Shown here: positions 25,711 to 33,833 of the stretch, piece after piece
How positions within the stretch are numbered: the first letter of the stretch is position 1
How the letters are laid out: every line of letters begins with the position of its first letter
Assembly: GCA_964242415.1 (NCBI GenBank)
Contig: CAXTAT010000014.1
Location: 1 to 64,000, forward strand
From: DASWOJ01 sp964242415
GTDB taxonomy: Bacteria; Pseudomonadota; Alphaproteobacteria; Acetobacterales; Acetobacteraceae
Direction: 5' to 3'
DNA length: 64,000 nucleotides
Program-made: the position numbers and the translations under genes
The notes under the pieces: generated by a model
Database searches by the model: none
What the model was told of the DNA's origin: nothing
The model's input: the letters and a program-made list of their open reading frames with translations, nothing else

Positions 25711-25809
25711 GAGGTCCTCTGGCAACGGAGGTGCGACAGGGCCGGCATGCCTTTCGGCTCCGGCTGAGCTAGGTGGGACCTAGCTAAACGGGACTTGGGC
25801 TGTCCCGGA

Positions 25810-26613
25810 TCAATGTTCTAGGCGAGTGTACACGCCAAGCAGGCAATTTTCCGGGTAGCCCGCCCCCACGGCCCGCAGACCGCGCCAGAGCGCCAGCTCA
25901 AGCCAGCTCGTCGCCCTGAACTGCGCCAGGGTGCGAGTATCTGACAGGTACTCAAATGAAGCTTCGGTAAAGCCGGCGGTGCCGAACAGCGCTTTTAGAG
26001 TGGATCGGGTGTTCATCTTGTAGACGGTCGGGAACGTGTCGCGCTCCTCGGCACCCCACAGAATGCGTTTGGCGACGTGATGGAACGCAAGCGGGGTTAT
26101 GGCCGATAGAACCGTCACCGGCGACCACTTGTTGACAGTGTAAATGATGGCCCGCCCGCCGGGGCGCACTAGCCGGGCCAGCGCGGCGCATGCGCCGGCT
26201 GGGTCAGTCATGTGCTCAACCACCATCTTGAGTGTGACCAGATCATATTGCCGGTCTGGCTTGAAGTCCTCGATCAGGCACTGCTCTCGGTGCTGTAGAA
26301 GTTCGTTGTCCCAGATGTTCGGACTGGGGTCGATGCCAGTCAGCGACTTGCAGCGGGTAGCCAGCACCGCCGCTAGTTCCTTGTTAGAGCCGAACAGGAA
26401 GCGCCCGCACCCCACGTCGAGCCAATCGATACCAGGGACGACATGCTTGCACACGGCCAACTCGTACCGATCGTCCGGGGTAAGGTAGCCGAAGCGCTCG
26501 CGCTGCCGGGGAGACCAGCCGCACTTGGCTAGATCGCCATACTTGAGCCTGATGAACTCGGCACGTTCCATGCAGCGAAGGATAACAGCCAGCTCTCCAG
26601 GTGTCACGGTCAT
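25810..26613 (-). CDS. Class I SAM-dependent methyltransferase
   Basis: A 267-aa methyltransferase of the Methyltransf_11/23 type. Motif I is IDWLDVGCGRFLFGSNKEL, then LTGIDPSPNIWDN, YDLVTLKMVVEHMTDPAGAC and LVRPGGRAIIYTVNKWSP. The C-terminal segment contains AFHHVAKRILWGAEERDTFP, an arrangement often seen in polysaccharide- or lipid-modifying methyltransferases. It is 16 nt downstream of tsaC and lacks a strong ribosome binding site. Codon use is less GC-biased than its neighbours (several A/T-ending codons), which would fit acquisition with the glycan genes. Confidence 0.75.
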   Translation of the reverse strand: MTVTPGELAVILRCMERAEFIRLKYGDLAKCGWSPRQRERFGYLTPDDRYELAVCKHVVPGIDWLDVGCGRFLFGSNKELAAVLATRCKSLTGIDPSPNIWDNELLQHREQCLIEDFKPDRQYDLVTLKMVVEHMTDPAGACAALARLVRPGGRAIIYTVNKWSPVTVLSAITPLAFHHVAKRILWGAEERDTFPTVYKMNTRSTLKALFGTAGFTEASFEYLSDTRTLAQFRATSWLELALWRGLRAVGAGYPENCLLGVYTRLEH

Positions 26614-26629
26614 GAACCGTCAAGGAGGC

Positions 26630-27643
26630 CTACCCCCGCGGCGCCGCCGCCCGCTGCAGCCGGTCGTTGATCGCCAGCCCCAGCCCATCCGCCGGCACCG
26701 GCATCGCCGCAATCCCGCGCAGCCCCAGCCGCGCCCCCTCCGCATCCAGCCAGCGCAGCCCGGCGAACAGGCGCGCGGCGGCCTCCACCGGGTCCGCCGC
26801 CGCGCTGAGCTGGAACACCGCGCCAGCCCCCGGCGGGGCGGGGCCGAACGCCAGCAGCGCCTCGTCCGCACCCGCGCCTGCCGCCTCCATCCGCACCGGC
26901 AGCCGTGGGGCGTAATGCGACACCAGCAGCCCCGGCGAGCGCAGGGTGCGTGGCCCCTCCGCGGCCTGGGGCGTGATGCCGCGGCCGACCGGGCCGATGG
27001 CGGCCTCCAGCGCGTCCAGCCCTACGCCGCCGGGGCGCAACAGGAAGGGGCGGCCCGCTGCCAGGTCCAGGACCGTGCTCTCAACCCCGACCGGGCACGG
27101 GCCGCTGTCGAGCACGGCGGCAATCCGTCCGTCCAGCCCGGCCAGCACATGCGCGGCGGTGGTGGGCGACACCTCGCCGGACCGGTTGGCCGACGGCGCC
27201 GCCACCGGGCGCCCCACGGCGCGCAGCAGCCGCAGCGCCGCCGGGTGGGCGGGGACGCGGACGGCCAGCGTCTCCAGCCCGGCGCCGGCCAGCAGCGCCA
27301 CCGGGCAGGTGACCCGGCGCGGCAGCACCAGGGTCAGCGGCCCCGGCCAGAACCGCTCGGCCAGGCGCCGGGCCGCGCCGGGCGCCTCGACATGGGCGAA
27401 CGCGGCGTCGGCGTCCGGGTAGTGGCAAATCAGCGGGTTGAAGTGCGGCCGGCCCTTGGCGTCGAAGATCGAGGCGACGGCCGTGTTGTTCGTGGCGTCG
27501 GCGCCGAGGCCGTACACAGTCTCCGTCCCGAACGCGACAAGCTGGCCGCCCAGCAGCAGCGCGGCGGCGCGGGCGATGCCGGCCTCGTCGTCCGCCAAGC
27601 GTTCGGTGTTCATGCGCCCGGTGTCCATGCACCCGCTATCCAT
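26630..27643 (-). CDS. L-threonylcarbamoyladenylate synthase (TsaC/Sua5)
   Basis: Makes threonylcarbamoyl-AMP from threonine, bicarbonate and ATP for the t6A tRNA modification. The YrdC domain has TVYGLGADATNN, the KxR motif in DAKGRPHFNPL, FWPGPLTLVLPRR and APSANRSGEVSPTTA; a C-terminal Sua5 domain (about residues 235-337, LLVSHYAPRLPVRM) marks it as the long Sua5 form. Three in-frame ATGs at 27643, 27628 and 27613 each begin an imperfect 15-bp repeat, so the true start is unclear. It is 23 nt downstream of cysQ. Confidence 0.9.
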   Translation of the reverse strand: MDSGCMDTGRMNTERLADDEAGIARAAALLLGGQLVAFGTETVYGLGADATNNTAVASIFDAKGRPHFNPLICHYPDADAAFAHVEAPGAARRLAERFWPGPLTLVLPRRVTCPVALLAGAGLETLAVRVPAHPAALRLLRAVGRPVAAPSANRSGEVSPTTAAHVLAGLDGRIAAVLDSGPCPVGVESTVLDLAAGRPFLLRPGGVGLDALEAAIGPVGRGITPQAAEGPRTLRSPGLLVSHYAPRLPVRMEAAGAGADEALLAFGPAPPGAGAVFQLSAAADPVEAAARLFAGLRWLDAEGARLGLRGIAAMPVPADGLGLAINDRLQRAAAPRG

Positions 27644-27666
27644 GGCCGCCGCCAACGCCCGGCCCT

Positions 27667-28431
27667 TCAGCGCCCGGTGCAGACGAAGGCGCCGTTCTCC
27701 CAGCCGGGCTTGCAGTACAGCAGCGGCGTGCCGTCCATCGCGCGGACCTGGCCGCCGGCCGCCTGCAGCACCGCATGCGGGGCGGCGGTGTCCCACTCCA
27801 TCGTGCGGCCGAACCGGGGATACAGGTCCGCCACCCCCTCCGCCACGCGGACGATCTTCAGCGCCGATCCCATGTTGGTCATGCTGGCCATCGCGCGGCC
27901 CTCCAGGAAGGTGTCCAGCCGCGGGTCGGCGGCATAATGCCGGCTGGCCAGCACATGCAGCCCCTCCGGCGGCGGCACCCGGGCGCGGATCGCGTGCTCC
28001 CCGGCGGTGGTGCGCTTCCAGGCGCGCGGCTTGTCCCCGAGGATGCCGCCGAACAGCTCGCCATACGCCGGCACCCCCACGGCGCCCAGCACCGCCCGGC
28101 CATCGCGCACCAGCCCGATGTTGACGGTGAACTCGTCCCGCCCGGCGGCGAACTCCCGCGTGCCGTCCAGGGGATCGACCAACCAGTACTCGTGGTGCGG
28201 GTCGGGCAGCAGGCCGGCCGCGTGCTCCTCCTCCGCCACCACGGGGATGCCCGGCGTCGCCGCGCGCAGGCCCTGGACGATCAGCGCCTCCGCGGCGTGG
28301 TCGGCCTCGGTCACCGGGCTTTCGTCGCTCTTGCGCTGGGTTTCGAAGCCGCGGGCGCGAACGGCCAGGATCACGGCGGCGGCGCGGCGGGCCAGGTCGG
28401 CGGCAAGGGTCAGCAGGGCTGCATCTTCCAT
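27667..28431 (-). CDS. cysQ: 3'(2'),5'-bisphosphate nucleotidase CysQ
   Basis: Inositol-monophosphatase-fold enzyme that converts 3'-phosphoadenosine 5'-phosphate (PAP), a by-product of sulfate assimilation, to AMP. Metal-site motifs are complete: VVAEEEHAAG, WLVDPLDGTREF and EWDTAAPHAVLQAAGG, with KSDESPVTEADHAAE at the N-terminus. ATG 28431 gives 254 aa; the frame extends upstream to 28467 without homology. It is divergent from pepA with 85 nt between starts and leads a long leftward gene run. Confidence 0.9.
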   Translation of the reverse strand: MEDAALLTLAADLARRAAAVILAVRARGFETQRKSDESPVTEADHAAEALIVQGLRAATPGIPVVAEEEHAAGLLPDPHHEYWLVDPLDGTREFAAGRDEFTVNIGLVRDGRAVLGAVGVPAYGELFGGILGDKPRAWKRTTAGEHAIRARVPPPEGLHVLASRHYAADPRLDTFLEGRAMASMTNMGSALKIVRVAEGVADLYPRFGRTMEWDTAAPHAVLQAAGGQVRAMDGTPLLYCKPGWENGAFVCTGR

Positions 28432-28516
28432 CGCGGCATAGGACCACAAGCAGGCGCACCCTGGCAAAGCGGGGGTGCGCTGCTACAGTGTAAGGCTAGT
28501 CACTCCTGGAGACCCC

Positions 28517-30001
28517 ATGACCGACATCGCGTTCGCCCCGGCTGCCCCGCCCTCGACCGGCGCCCTGGCCCTGCTGCTGACCGAGGCCGCCGCGGCTGGG
28601 CTGGGCGCCGGGGCGGGCGTGGCGGCGCAGGCGGATGCGGCGTGTGGCGGCGCGCTGACCCGTGCGATGGCCGCCGCCGCCTTCACCGGCAAGAAGGGCC
28701 AGACCTGCACCGTGCTGGCGCCCAGCGAGGGCCTGACCCGCGTCGTGCTGGTCGGGCTGGGCAAGGAGGCCGACCACACCCCCCGTGGCATGGAGGAGGC
28801 GGGCGGGCTGGCCTATACCGCGCTGGCGCGGGACGCCGTGGCCGCGGTGGCCGCCGATGGGATGCCGCCCGCCCACGCCGCGCATGCCGGGCTGGGCGCG
28901 CTGCTGCGGTCCTACCGCTTCGACCGTTACCGCACGAAGGAGTCCGCGGACGACAAGCCGAAGCTGCAAGCCCTGACGGTGCTGACCGACGATCCCGACG
29001 CGGCCGGGGCAGCCTGGACGCCGCTCGCCGCCATCGCCCGCGGCGTCGTGCTGTCCCGCGACCTCGCCAGCGAGCCGCCGAACGTCCTGACCCCGACCGA
29101 GATGGCCGAACGCTGCCGTCCCCTGGCCGAGCTTGGGTTAGAGATCGAGGTGCTCGGACCCGCCGACCTGGAGCGAATCGGCATGCGGGCCATCCTCGCC
29201 GTCGCCATGGGAAGCGTGCAGGAGGCGCGGGTGGTCACCCTGCGCTGGAACGGCGGGGAGAGCGGCGCCAAGCCCGTCTGCTTCGTCGGCAAGGGCGTCA
29301 CCTTCGACACCGGCGGCATCAGCATCAAGCCCGCGCCGGGGATGGAGGACATGAAGTGGGACATGGCCGGCGCCGGCACCGTGGTCGGCCTGATGGCGGC
29401 GCTGGCCGGGCGCAAGGCGCGGGTCAACGCGGCGGGCATTGTCGGCCTCGTTGAGAACATGCCGAGCGGCACCGCGCAGCGCCCCGGCGATGTCGTGCGC
29501 TCGCTGTCGGGGCAGACCATCGAGGTGCAGAACACCGACGCCGAGGGCCGCCTGGTGCTGGCCGACCTGGTGTGGCACGCGCAGGACGCCTTCGACCCGG
29601 CGATCACCGTCGATCTCGCCACCCTGACCGGCGCGATCATCGTGAGCCTCGGGCATGAGCACGGCGGGCTGTTCTGCAACGACGACGCCCTGGCGGACCG
29701 GCTGCTGGCGGCGGGCAAGGCGGCAGGGGAGCCGCTGTGGCGGATGCCGCTCGGCGAGGCTTACGACAAGCTGATCCGGTCCGACATCGCCGACATGAAG
29801 AACATCGGCGGGCGGCCCGGCGGCGCCATCATCGGCGCGCAGTTCGTGCAGCGGTTCGTGCGCGGCCCCTGGGCGCACCTGGACATCGCCGGCATGGCAT
29901 GGGCCACCAAGGACAGCCCGACCACGCCGAAGGGCGCCACCGCATACGGCGTCCGCATGTTGGATCGCCTGGTGGCCGAATACTATGAGACGCATGGCTG
30001 A
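28517..30001 (+). CDS. pepA: Leucyl aminopeptidase PepA (M17)
   Basis: Cytosolic di-metal aminopeptidase, 494 aa, expected to form hexamers. The C-terminal catalytic domain shows FVGKGVTFDTGGISIKP (metal-binding lysine and aspartate), MKWDMAGAGTVVGLM and the M17 signature NTDAEGRLVLAD; the N-terminal domain is Ala-rich and variable, as usual. ATG 28517 follows TGGAGA by about 4-5 nt. In some bacteria PepA also binds DNA. It overlaps holC by 8 nt, a widely conserved pairing. Confidence 0.95.
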   Translation: MTDIAFAPAAPPSTGALALLLTEAAAAGLGAGAGVAAQADAACGGALTRAMAAAAFTGKKGQTCTVLAPSEGLTRVVLVGLGKEADHTPRGMEEAGGLAYTALARDAVAAVAADGMPPAHAAHAGLGALLRSYRFDRYRTKESADDKPKLQALTVLTDDPDAAGAAWTPLAAIARGVVLSRDLASEPPNVLTPTEMAERCRPLAELGLEIEVLGPADLERIGMRAILAVAMGSVQEARVVTLRWNGGESGAKPVCFVGKGVTFDTGGISIKPAPGMEDMKWDMAGAGTVVGLMAALAGRKARVNAAGIVGLVENMPSGTAQRPGDVVRSLSGQTIEVQNTDAEGRLVLADLVWHAQDAFDPAITVDLATLTGAIIVSLGHEHGGLFCNDDALADRLLAAGKAAGEPLWRMPLGEAYDKLIRSDIADMKNIGGRPGGAIIGAQFVQRFVRGPWAHLDIAGMAWATKDSPTTPKGATAYGVRMLDRLVAEYYETHG

Positions 30002-30452
30002 GGTCGGTTTCTACCACCTGACCCGCACCACGCCGGACGCGGCGTTGCCGGCGCTACTGGGCCGCACCCTGGCCGCCGGGCGGCGGGCACTGGTGCGGTG
30101 CGGCTCGGAGGTCCGGGTGGCGGCGCTGGACGAGGCGCTGTGGGCCAGCAAGGACCCGGACTGGCTGCCGCATGGCACCGCGCGCACGTTCGGGAAGGCG
30201 GGCGAGGGCGCATTGCAGCCGATCTGGCTGACGGCCGGCGAGGACTGCCCCAATGGCGCGCGTTACCTGTTCGTGCTGGACGGGGCCAGCATGCCCGGGG
30301 ATGCGCTGTTCGACCGCGTGTTCGACCTGTTCGACGGCGGGGACGGCGCCGCGGTGGAGGCAGCCCGCAGCCGGTGGTCAGCCGCCAAGGCGACCGGGCT
30401 GGCTCTGACCTACTGGCAGCAAGGCGAGCGCGGCTGGGTCAAGAGGGGCTGA
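29994..30452 (+). CDS. holC: DNA polymerase III subunit chi
   Basis: Small clamp-loader subunit that links the replicase to single-stranded DNA-binding protein through its interaction with SSB and psi. The 152-aa protein begins MAEVGFYHLTRTTPDAALPA, the typical HolC start, and contains ARYLFVLDGASMP and a C-terminal YWQQGERGWVKRG. It overlaps the end of pepA by 8 nt, as in many alphaproteobacteria, which supports the assignment. Confidence 0.9.
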   Translation: MAEVGFYHLTRTTPDAALPALLGRTLAAGRRALVRCGSEVRVAALDEALWASKDPDWLPHGTARTFGKAGEGALQPIWLTAGEDCPNGARYLFVLDGASMPGDALFDRVFDLFDGGDGAAVEAARSRWSAAKATGLALTYWQQGERGWVKRG

Positions 30453-30474
30453 AGCCGCATGAATGGGGGCCACC

Positions 30475-30512
30475 TTCCCCCTCTCCCCCCGGGAGAGGGC
30501 CGGGGTGAGGGG
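30475..30512. repeat. Dispersed GC-rich palindromic repeat, copy 5
   Basis: Fifth copy of the element at 8845, unpaired here, 22 nt after the holC stop. Its stem (CTCTCCCCCCGGGAGAGGG) could also help end the pepA-holC transcript. No gene is visible in the remaining 30513-30678. Confidence 0.8.
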
Positions 30513-30678
30513 GTCTTGCGGCGCCAACCCTGCCAAGGCGGGGCCTCCATCCAGCCGCGCGACCGTCCCGTCATGCGGCACCGGAGACTCCCTCACCTCC
30601 ACTGCCGAGCCGGAGAGCGCCCGGTGCAGCATGGCGGCGATGACGCCCTGTTGCCACCGCCTCGGCGATCGGCGCCCG

Positions 30679-31503
30679 CTACGTTGGCAGCGCCCCATAA
30701 GCCTGCCGCGCCAGGCGGATGGCCGCCTCCACGGCTGCAAGGCCGCCAGGCTGCTCGCGCATCTCGATCACCAGCCAGCGGCCATAGCCAGCCTGCCGCA
30801 GCGCGCCCCCCGCCGCGGCATGGGGACAGCACGGAGCATCGAACGGGCCGAGGCCGGGTTCGGCGATGTGGTAGTGGGCCAGGCCGCCCTCGCCAGCCCC
30901 GGTCGCGGCGATCTCATGCGCCAGCCCGTCGCCGGCCAGCGTGATGCACGCCGAGTCCAGGTGGGTGCGGATGCCCGGGTGCCCGCACCGGCGGACCAGG
31001 CGGCGCACCTCGGCAGCATGCAGCAGGAAGTCGGCGCCATAGCAGGGCGGCACCGGCTCCAGGGCGAGCACCAGCCCGGCAGCCTGGGCAATGTCACCCA
31101 GGACTTGCAGCCGTGCCGCCGCCAGCTCCTCGGCAGCCGCCTCCGTCAAGGCGCCGCGGATGCGGTTGCGTGGGGCGCCGAACACCGCGACCCCGGCACC
31201 CAGGGTCCCGGCGATGGCGGAGATGCGGCGGGTGTGCTCCGCCATGGCGGCAAAGGCGGCGGCGTCGCCCAGCAACTGGTCGCCGGGCCGGCCGAAGAAC
31301 ACGGCTTGCAAGGATGCGATCTGCAGGCCCGCCGCCGCAACCTGGCGCCGGAAGCCAGCCAGGACGCCCTCGGTCAGGCCGTCCCACCCGGCGATGCGCG
31401 TCGGCGCGGCCTCGATCCCCTGCACGCCCAGCGCGGCCAGCCGGTCCAGCGCGGCCGGGGTGTCCGTCGGCGCCCAGGCCAGGTTGGAGACCCCAAGCTT
31501 CAC
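30679..31503 (-). CDS. TIM-barrel sugar-phosphate isomerase/epimerase family protein
   Basis: An AP-endonuclease-2-type (xylose isomerase-like) TIM barrel of 274 aa. Seen are VKLGVSNLAWAPTDTPAALD, a metal-ligand glutamate in LVLALEPVPPCYGADF, THLDSACITLAGDGLAHEIA with a second ligand, HYHIAEPGLGPFD, and GRWLVIEMREQPGG supplying the last glutamate. These fit a metal-dependent isomerase or epimerase acting on a small sugar or sugar acid. GTG 31503 overlaps the upstream epimerase stop as GTGA, so it is the last gene of a three-gene operon. The substrate is unknown. Confidence 0.78.
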   Translation of the reverse strand: MKLGVSNLAWAPTDTPAALDRLAALGVQGIEAAPTRIAGWDGLTEGVLAGFRRQVAAAGLQIASLQAVFFGRPGDQLLGDAAAFAAMAEHTRRISAIAGTLGAGVAVFGAPRNRIRGALTEAAAEELAAARLQVLGDIAQAAGLVLALEPVPPCYGADFLLHAAEVRRLVRRCGHPGIRTHLDSACITLAGDGLAHEIAATGAGEGGLAHYHIAEPGLGPFDAPCCPHAAAGGALRQAGYGRWLVIEMREQPGGLAAVEAAIRLARQAYGALPT

Positions 31504-32279
31504 GCCGGGGCCGATGCCTTCGCCCCGGCCACGAAGGCCGCGAGTGCGGACATCACCGCCTCCGCCGTCATCGCGTAGTCCCCGTTGCCGCCGAACACCG
31601 GGCCGTGCCGGGTGCGGACGTCGTAGGCGACTGGCCCCGCCTGGCCGCCCAGCCGCTGCCCAGGGAACAGGCGCTGCTGGAGGGCGGCCATCGGCAGCGG
31701 CTCGGTGACAAGGTTCACCAGGGGCAGCGCAGCCGCCTGCACCCGGTCGATGTCGTCCGCCAGCCGGGGCAGGGGATACCATTGGAAGCGGGAGGCCGGG
31801 TCGATCCAGGCCAGCCGGTTGCCGTGCAGCAGGTCGAACAGGGCATTCTTCTTCAGCCCCGGCCCGAACAGCGCCGGCAGGCGGATGATGTGGTGACGCG
31901 GGAAGCGGCTCCGCACCCAGTCCTCCAGCATGGCCCGATGCTGCCCATAAGGCTGCACACCGGACGCCGGGTCGTCCTCGGTGACGCCCTGCGGATCGGC
32001 ATAGACATCGACCGTGGAGATCAGCACGAAGCTGTCGGCCTCAACCCGGTCCAGGCAGGCGGTCAGCCGCCTGATCCCCGCCAGGTCCGCCGCCGGGTTC
32101 GCGTTGGCCCACCACTTCACCGCCGTCACCCCGGCGCACACCACCCGGGCGAACCGCCGCCCGGCGATCGCCTCGATGTCGGCCGAGTGGAACCGCGCGC
32201 CGAACCCGCGCCGCGCCAGCAGGGCGCCGCCGACGAAGCCGGTGCTGCCAACCAGCGCGTCGCACGGTGGGGCGCCCAC
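31500..32279 (-). CDS. NAD-dependent epimerase/dehydratase-like protein
   Basis: Short extended-SDR protein, 259 aa. The N-terminal nucleotide-binding site is ALVGSTGFVGGALLARR, and the active-site region has LISTVDVYADPQG followed by PYGQHRAMLEDWV; the catalytic YxxxK is YGQHR, so the lysine is replaced by arginine. That change may make it a binding or reductase-type member and not an epimerase. GTG 32279 starts 4 nt after the FAD oxidoreductase stop; the stop overlaps the isomerase start. Both couplings argue for one pathway. Confidence 0.78.
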   Translation of the reverse strand: MGAPPCDALVGSTGFVGGALLARRGFGARFHSADIEAIAGRRFARVVCAGVTAVKWWANANPAADLAGIRRLTACLDRVEADSFVLISTVDVYADPQGVTEDDPASGVQPYGQHRAMLEDWVRSRFPRHHIIRLPALFGPGLKKNALFDLLHGNRLAWIDPASRFQWYPLPRLADDIDRVQAAALPLVNLVTEPLPMAALQQRLFPGQRLGGQAGPVAYDVRTRHGPVFGGNGDYAMTAEAVMSALAAFVAGAKASAPA

Positions 32280-32283
32280 CCGG

Positions 32284-33369
32284 TCAGGCCCGGACCTGCA
32301 CGGCCTCGCGCCGCAGCGAGCTGGCGTCGCCGGCCCCGTCCACCTGCCCGGCCGCGATGAGGGTCAGGATGCGCTCGACGGCGAAGAAGATCGTATCGAT
32401 CTTGCCGGACATGACGGTGAAGGTGCGCCCGCCGTGGAACACGTAGCAGCTCCGGTCATCGAACTTGCCGACCGGCTTGGTCTTGATGCTGACCTGCGGG
32501 CCGACCAGGCGGAAGCGGTCGCGGAACTCCGGCACGTAGTGTTGGATCTGCTGCTCCATCAGCCGGGCCTTGGCGGCGACCGTCTCCCCCGTCACGCCAT
32601 CGCGCAGGCGCCGGGCGGCCTCGGCGGTCCCGACCTGGCCCAGCGGGGTGTGGGGGACGCTGGACAGGGTGTACAGGCCAGGGTCCTCGGTCGGGTAGAT
32701 CGAGCACAGCGGGCCATCGACCAGCGTGACGGCGGGAAACGGCCCGTCGGTCTCGTAGTACAGCAGGATCGTCGGTTCATAGAAGAACTTCATCGGCAGC
32801 CCGGCGCGGTGGCCCCAGGTGGCATCGACCAGGATGTCGTACCGCGCGCCGTCCAGGTAGATGCCGTCCGCCCGGTCCTCCACGTGGCTGATCCGCGTGC
32901 CCAGGTGCAGGTGGCGGCCCAGGCGCTCGGTGAAGTAGCGCCGGGCGCGGTCGATCAGCAGCACGCGCTCCCCGGCCAGCATCAGGCCATCAACGCCGTG
33001 CAGCCGGATGCTGGTCTCCCGCACCTCGCGGTAGTCGATGCCCGACGAGGTCATGATCAGGCGGTAGGTGGCGAAGTCGATCAGGCTGTCCTCGCGCGGG
33101 ACGGCGTAGATGTTCTCGGCGACCTCGCGGCTGAGGTTTGGGTAGCGCTCGACGAAGCGCATGAAGCCGTCGCGGGACTGCACGCGCGTGATGTGGTGGC
33201 GGGGGTAGTGGAACCCCAGGTGCAGGCGGAACTGGTTGTTGCCGGAGGCCTCGTGCAGCGGGCGGGCGTGCTGCTCGAACACGTCCACGTCCAGGCCGAG
33301 GGCGCGCAGGGAGACCGCGATGTGGCAGCCGTACCAGCCTGCTCCGATGACGCCGATTGACAGTGCCAA
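32284..33369 (-). CDS. FAD-dependent oxidoreductase (DAO fold)
   Basis: A 361-aa flavoprotein with an N-terminal dinucleotide site (SIGVIGAGWYGCHIAVSLRA) and VFEQHARPLHEASGNNQFRL, followed by a distinctive HLGFHYPRHHITRVQSRDGF. The last element recalls FAD oxidoreductases found in bacterial surface-carbohydrate clusters; I cannot assign a reaction. TTG 33369 is supported by GGAGG 7 nt upstream. It heads the operon FAD oxidoreductase, epimerase-like, isomerase. Confidence 0.78.
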   Translation of the reverse strand: MALSIGVIGAGWYGCHIAVSLRALGLDVDVFEQHARPLHEASGNNQFRLHLGFHYPRHHITRVQSRDGFMRFVERYPNLSREVAENIYAVPREDSLIDFATYRLIMTSSGIDYREVRETSIRLHGVDGLMLAGERVLLIDRARRYFTERLGRHLHLGTRISHVEDRADGIYLDGARYDILVDATWGHRAGLPMKFFYEPTILLYYETDGPFPAVTLVDGPLCSIYPTEDPGLYTLSSVPHTPLGQVGTAEAARRLRDGVTGETVAAKARLMEQQIQHYVPEFRDRFRLVGPQVSIKTKPVGKFDDRSCYVFHGGRTFTVMSGKIDTIFFAVERILTLIAAGQVDGAGDASSLRREAVQVRA

Positions 33370-33749
33370 GCCTGGACCTCCGAATGCCGCCTGCCGCACG
33401 CCCTCCGTGCAGCGATGCCGGACCACGGTGCGTTGCCGCAGCCAGCACTGGCATGGCGTCGTCCGCCGGCACCGGCGGCACGATACAGGACCGGAAGGAC
33501 CACGCCATCCCCGAATACACGTAATAGTTGCAAGTATGGCTGTCCCTACAACTCTTGTCGAAGCAGAGGCGCAGATGCCCGGTGGCGGCGGGCGTGGCAG
33601 CGGCTGCTGATCCCGTCCCGCGGAGCGGCAGGGCAACCGGTCGCCCCAACCCTTCCCGCGGCGGCTGCCTGCTCCCGCGAAGCCAGGATTATGCTATGCT
33701 GGCCCCGAAGCATCGACGGCACGCCAATGTGCTGCGAGGGAGGGACAGC
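33370..33749. other. Divergent intergenic region
   Basis: About 380 nt between the leftward FAD-oxidoreductase operon and the rightward catabolic operon. It includes a less GC-rich patch near 33520-33560 and a TATGCT doublet at about 33690 that might be a -10 box for the rightward operon. No gene or operator could be supported. Confidence 0.35.
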
Positions 33750-33833
33750 ATGACAATGATGCGGCAGTCCAGGCCCGCCTGGGTGACGGAGTGCGACCCG
33801 TTGGGCCAGATGTCCGCCGCGGCCGGCGCATGA
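33750..33833 (+). CDS. Putative 27-codon leader ORF coupled to the amidohydrolase
   Basis: ATG 33750 lies a few nt after an excellent GGGAGGGAC ribosome binding site. The frame encodes 27 residues (begins MTMMRQSRPAWV, ends AAAGA) and its TGA overlaps the amidohydrolase ATG as ATGA. The amidohydrolase itself has no comparable ribosome binding site, so this short frame may deliver ribosomes to it. I do not recognise the peptide; it could also be the stub of a shortened gene. Confidence 0.5.
   Translation: MTMMRQSRPAWVTECDPLGQMSAAAGA

Noticed and set aside
27643..28459. Upstream extension of the tsaC frame across cysQ (apparent 609-codon protein)
   Set aside because: The added part is Arg/Gly-rich antisense-like translation of the cysQ region; cysQ motifs are complete in another frame.
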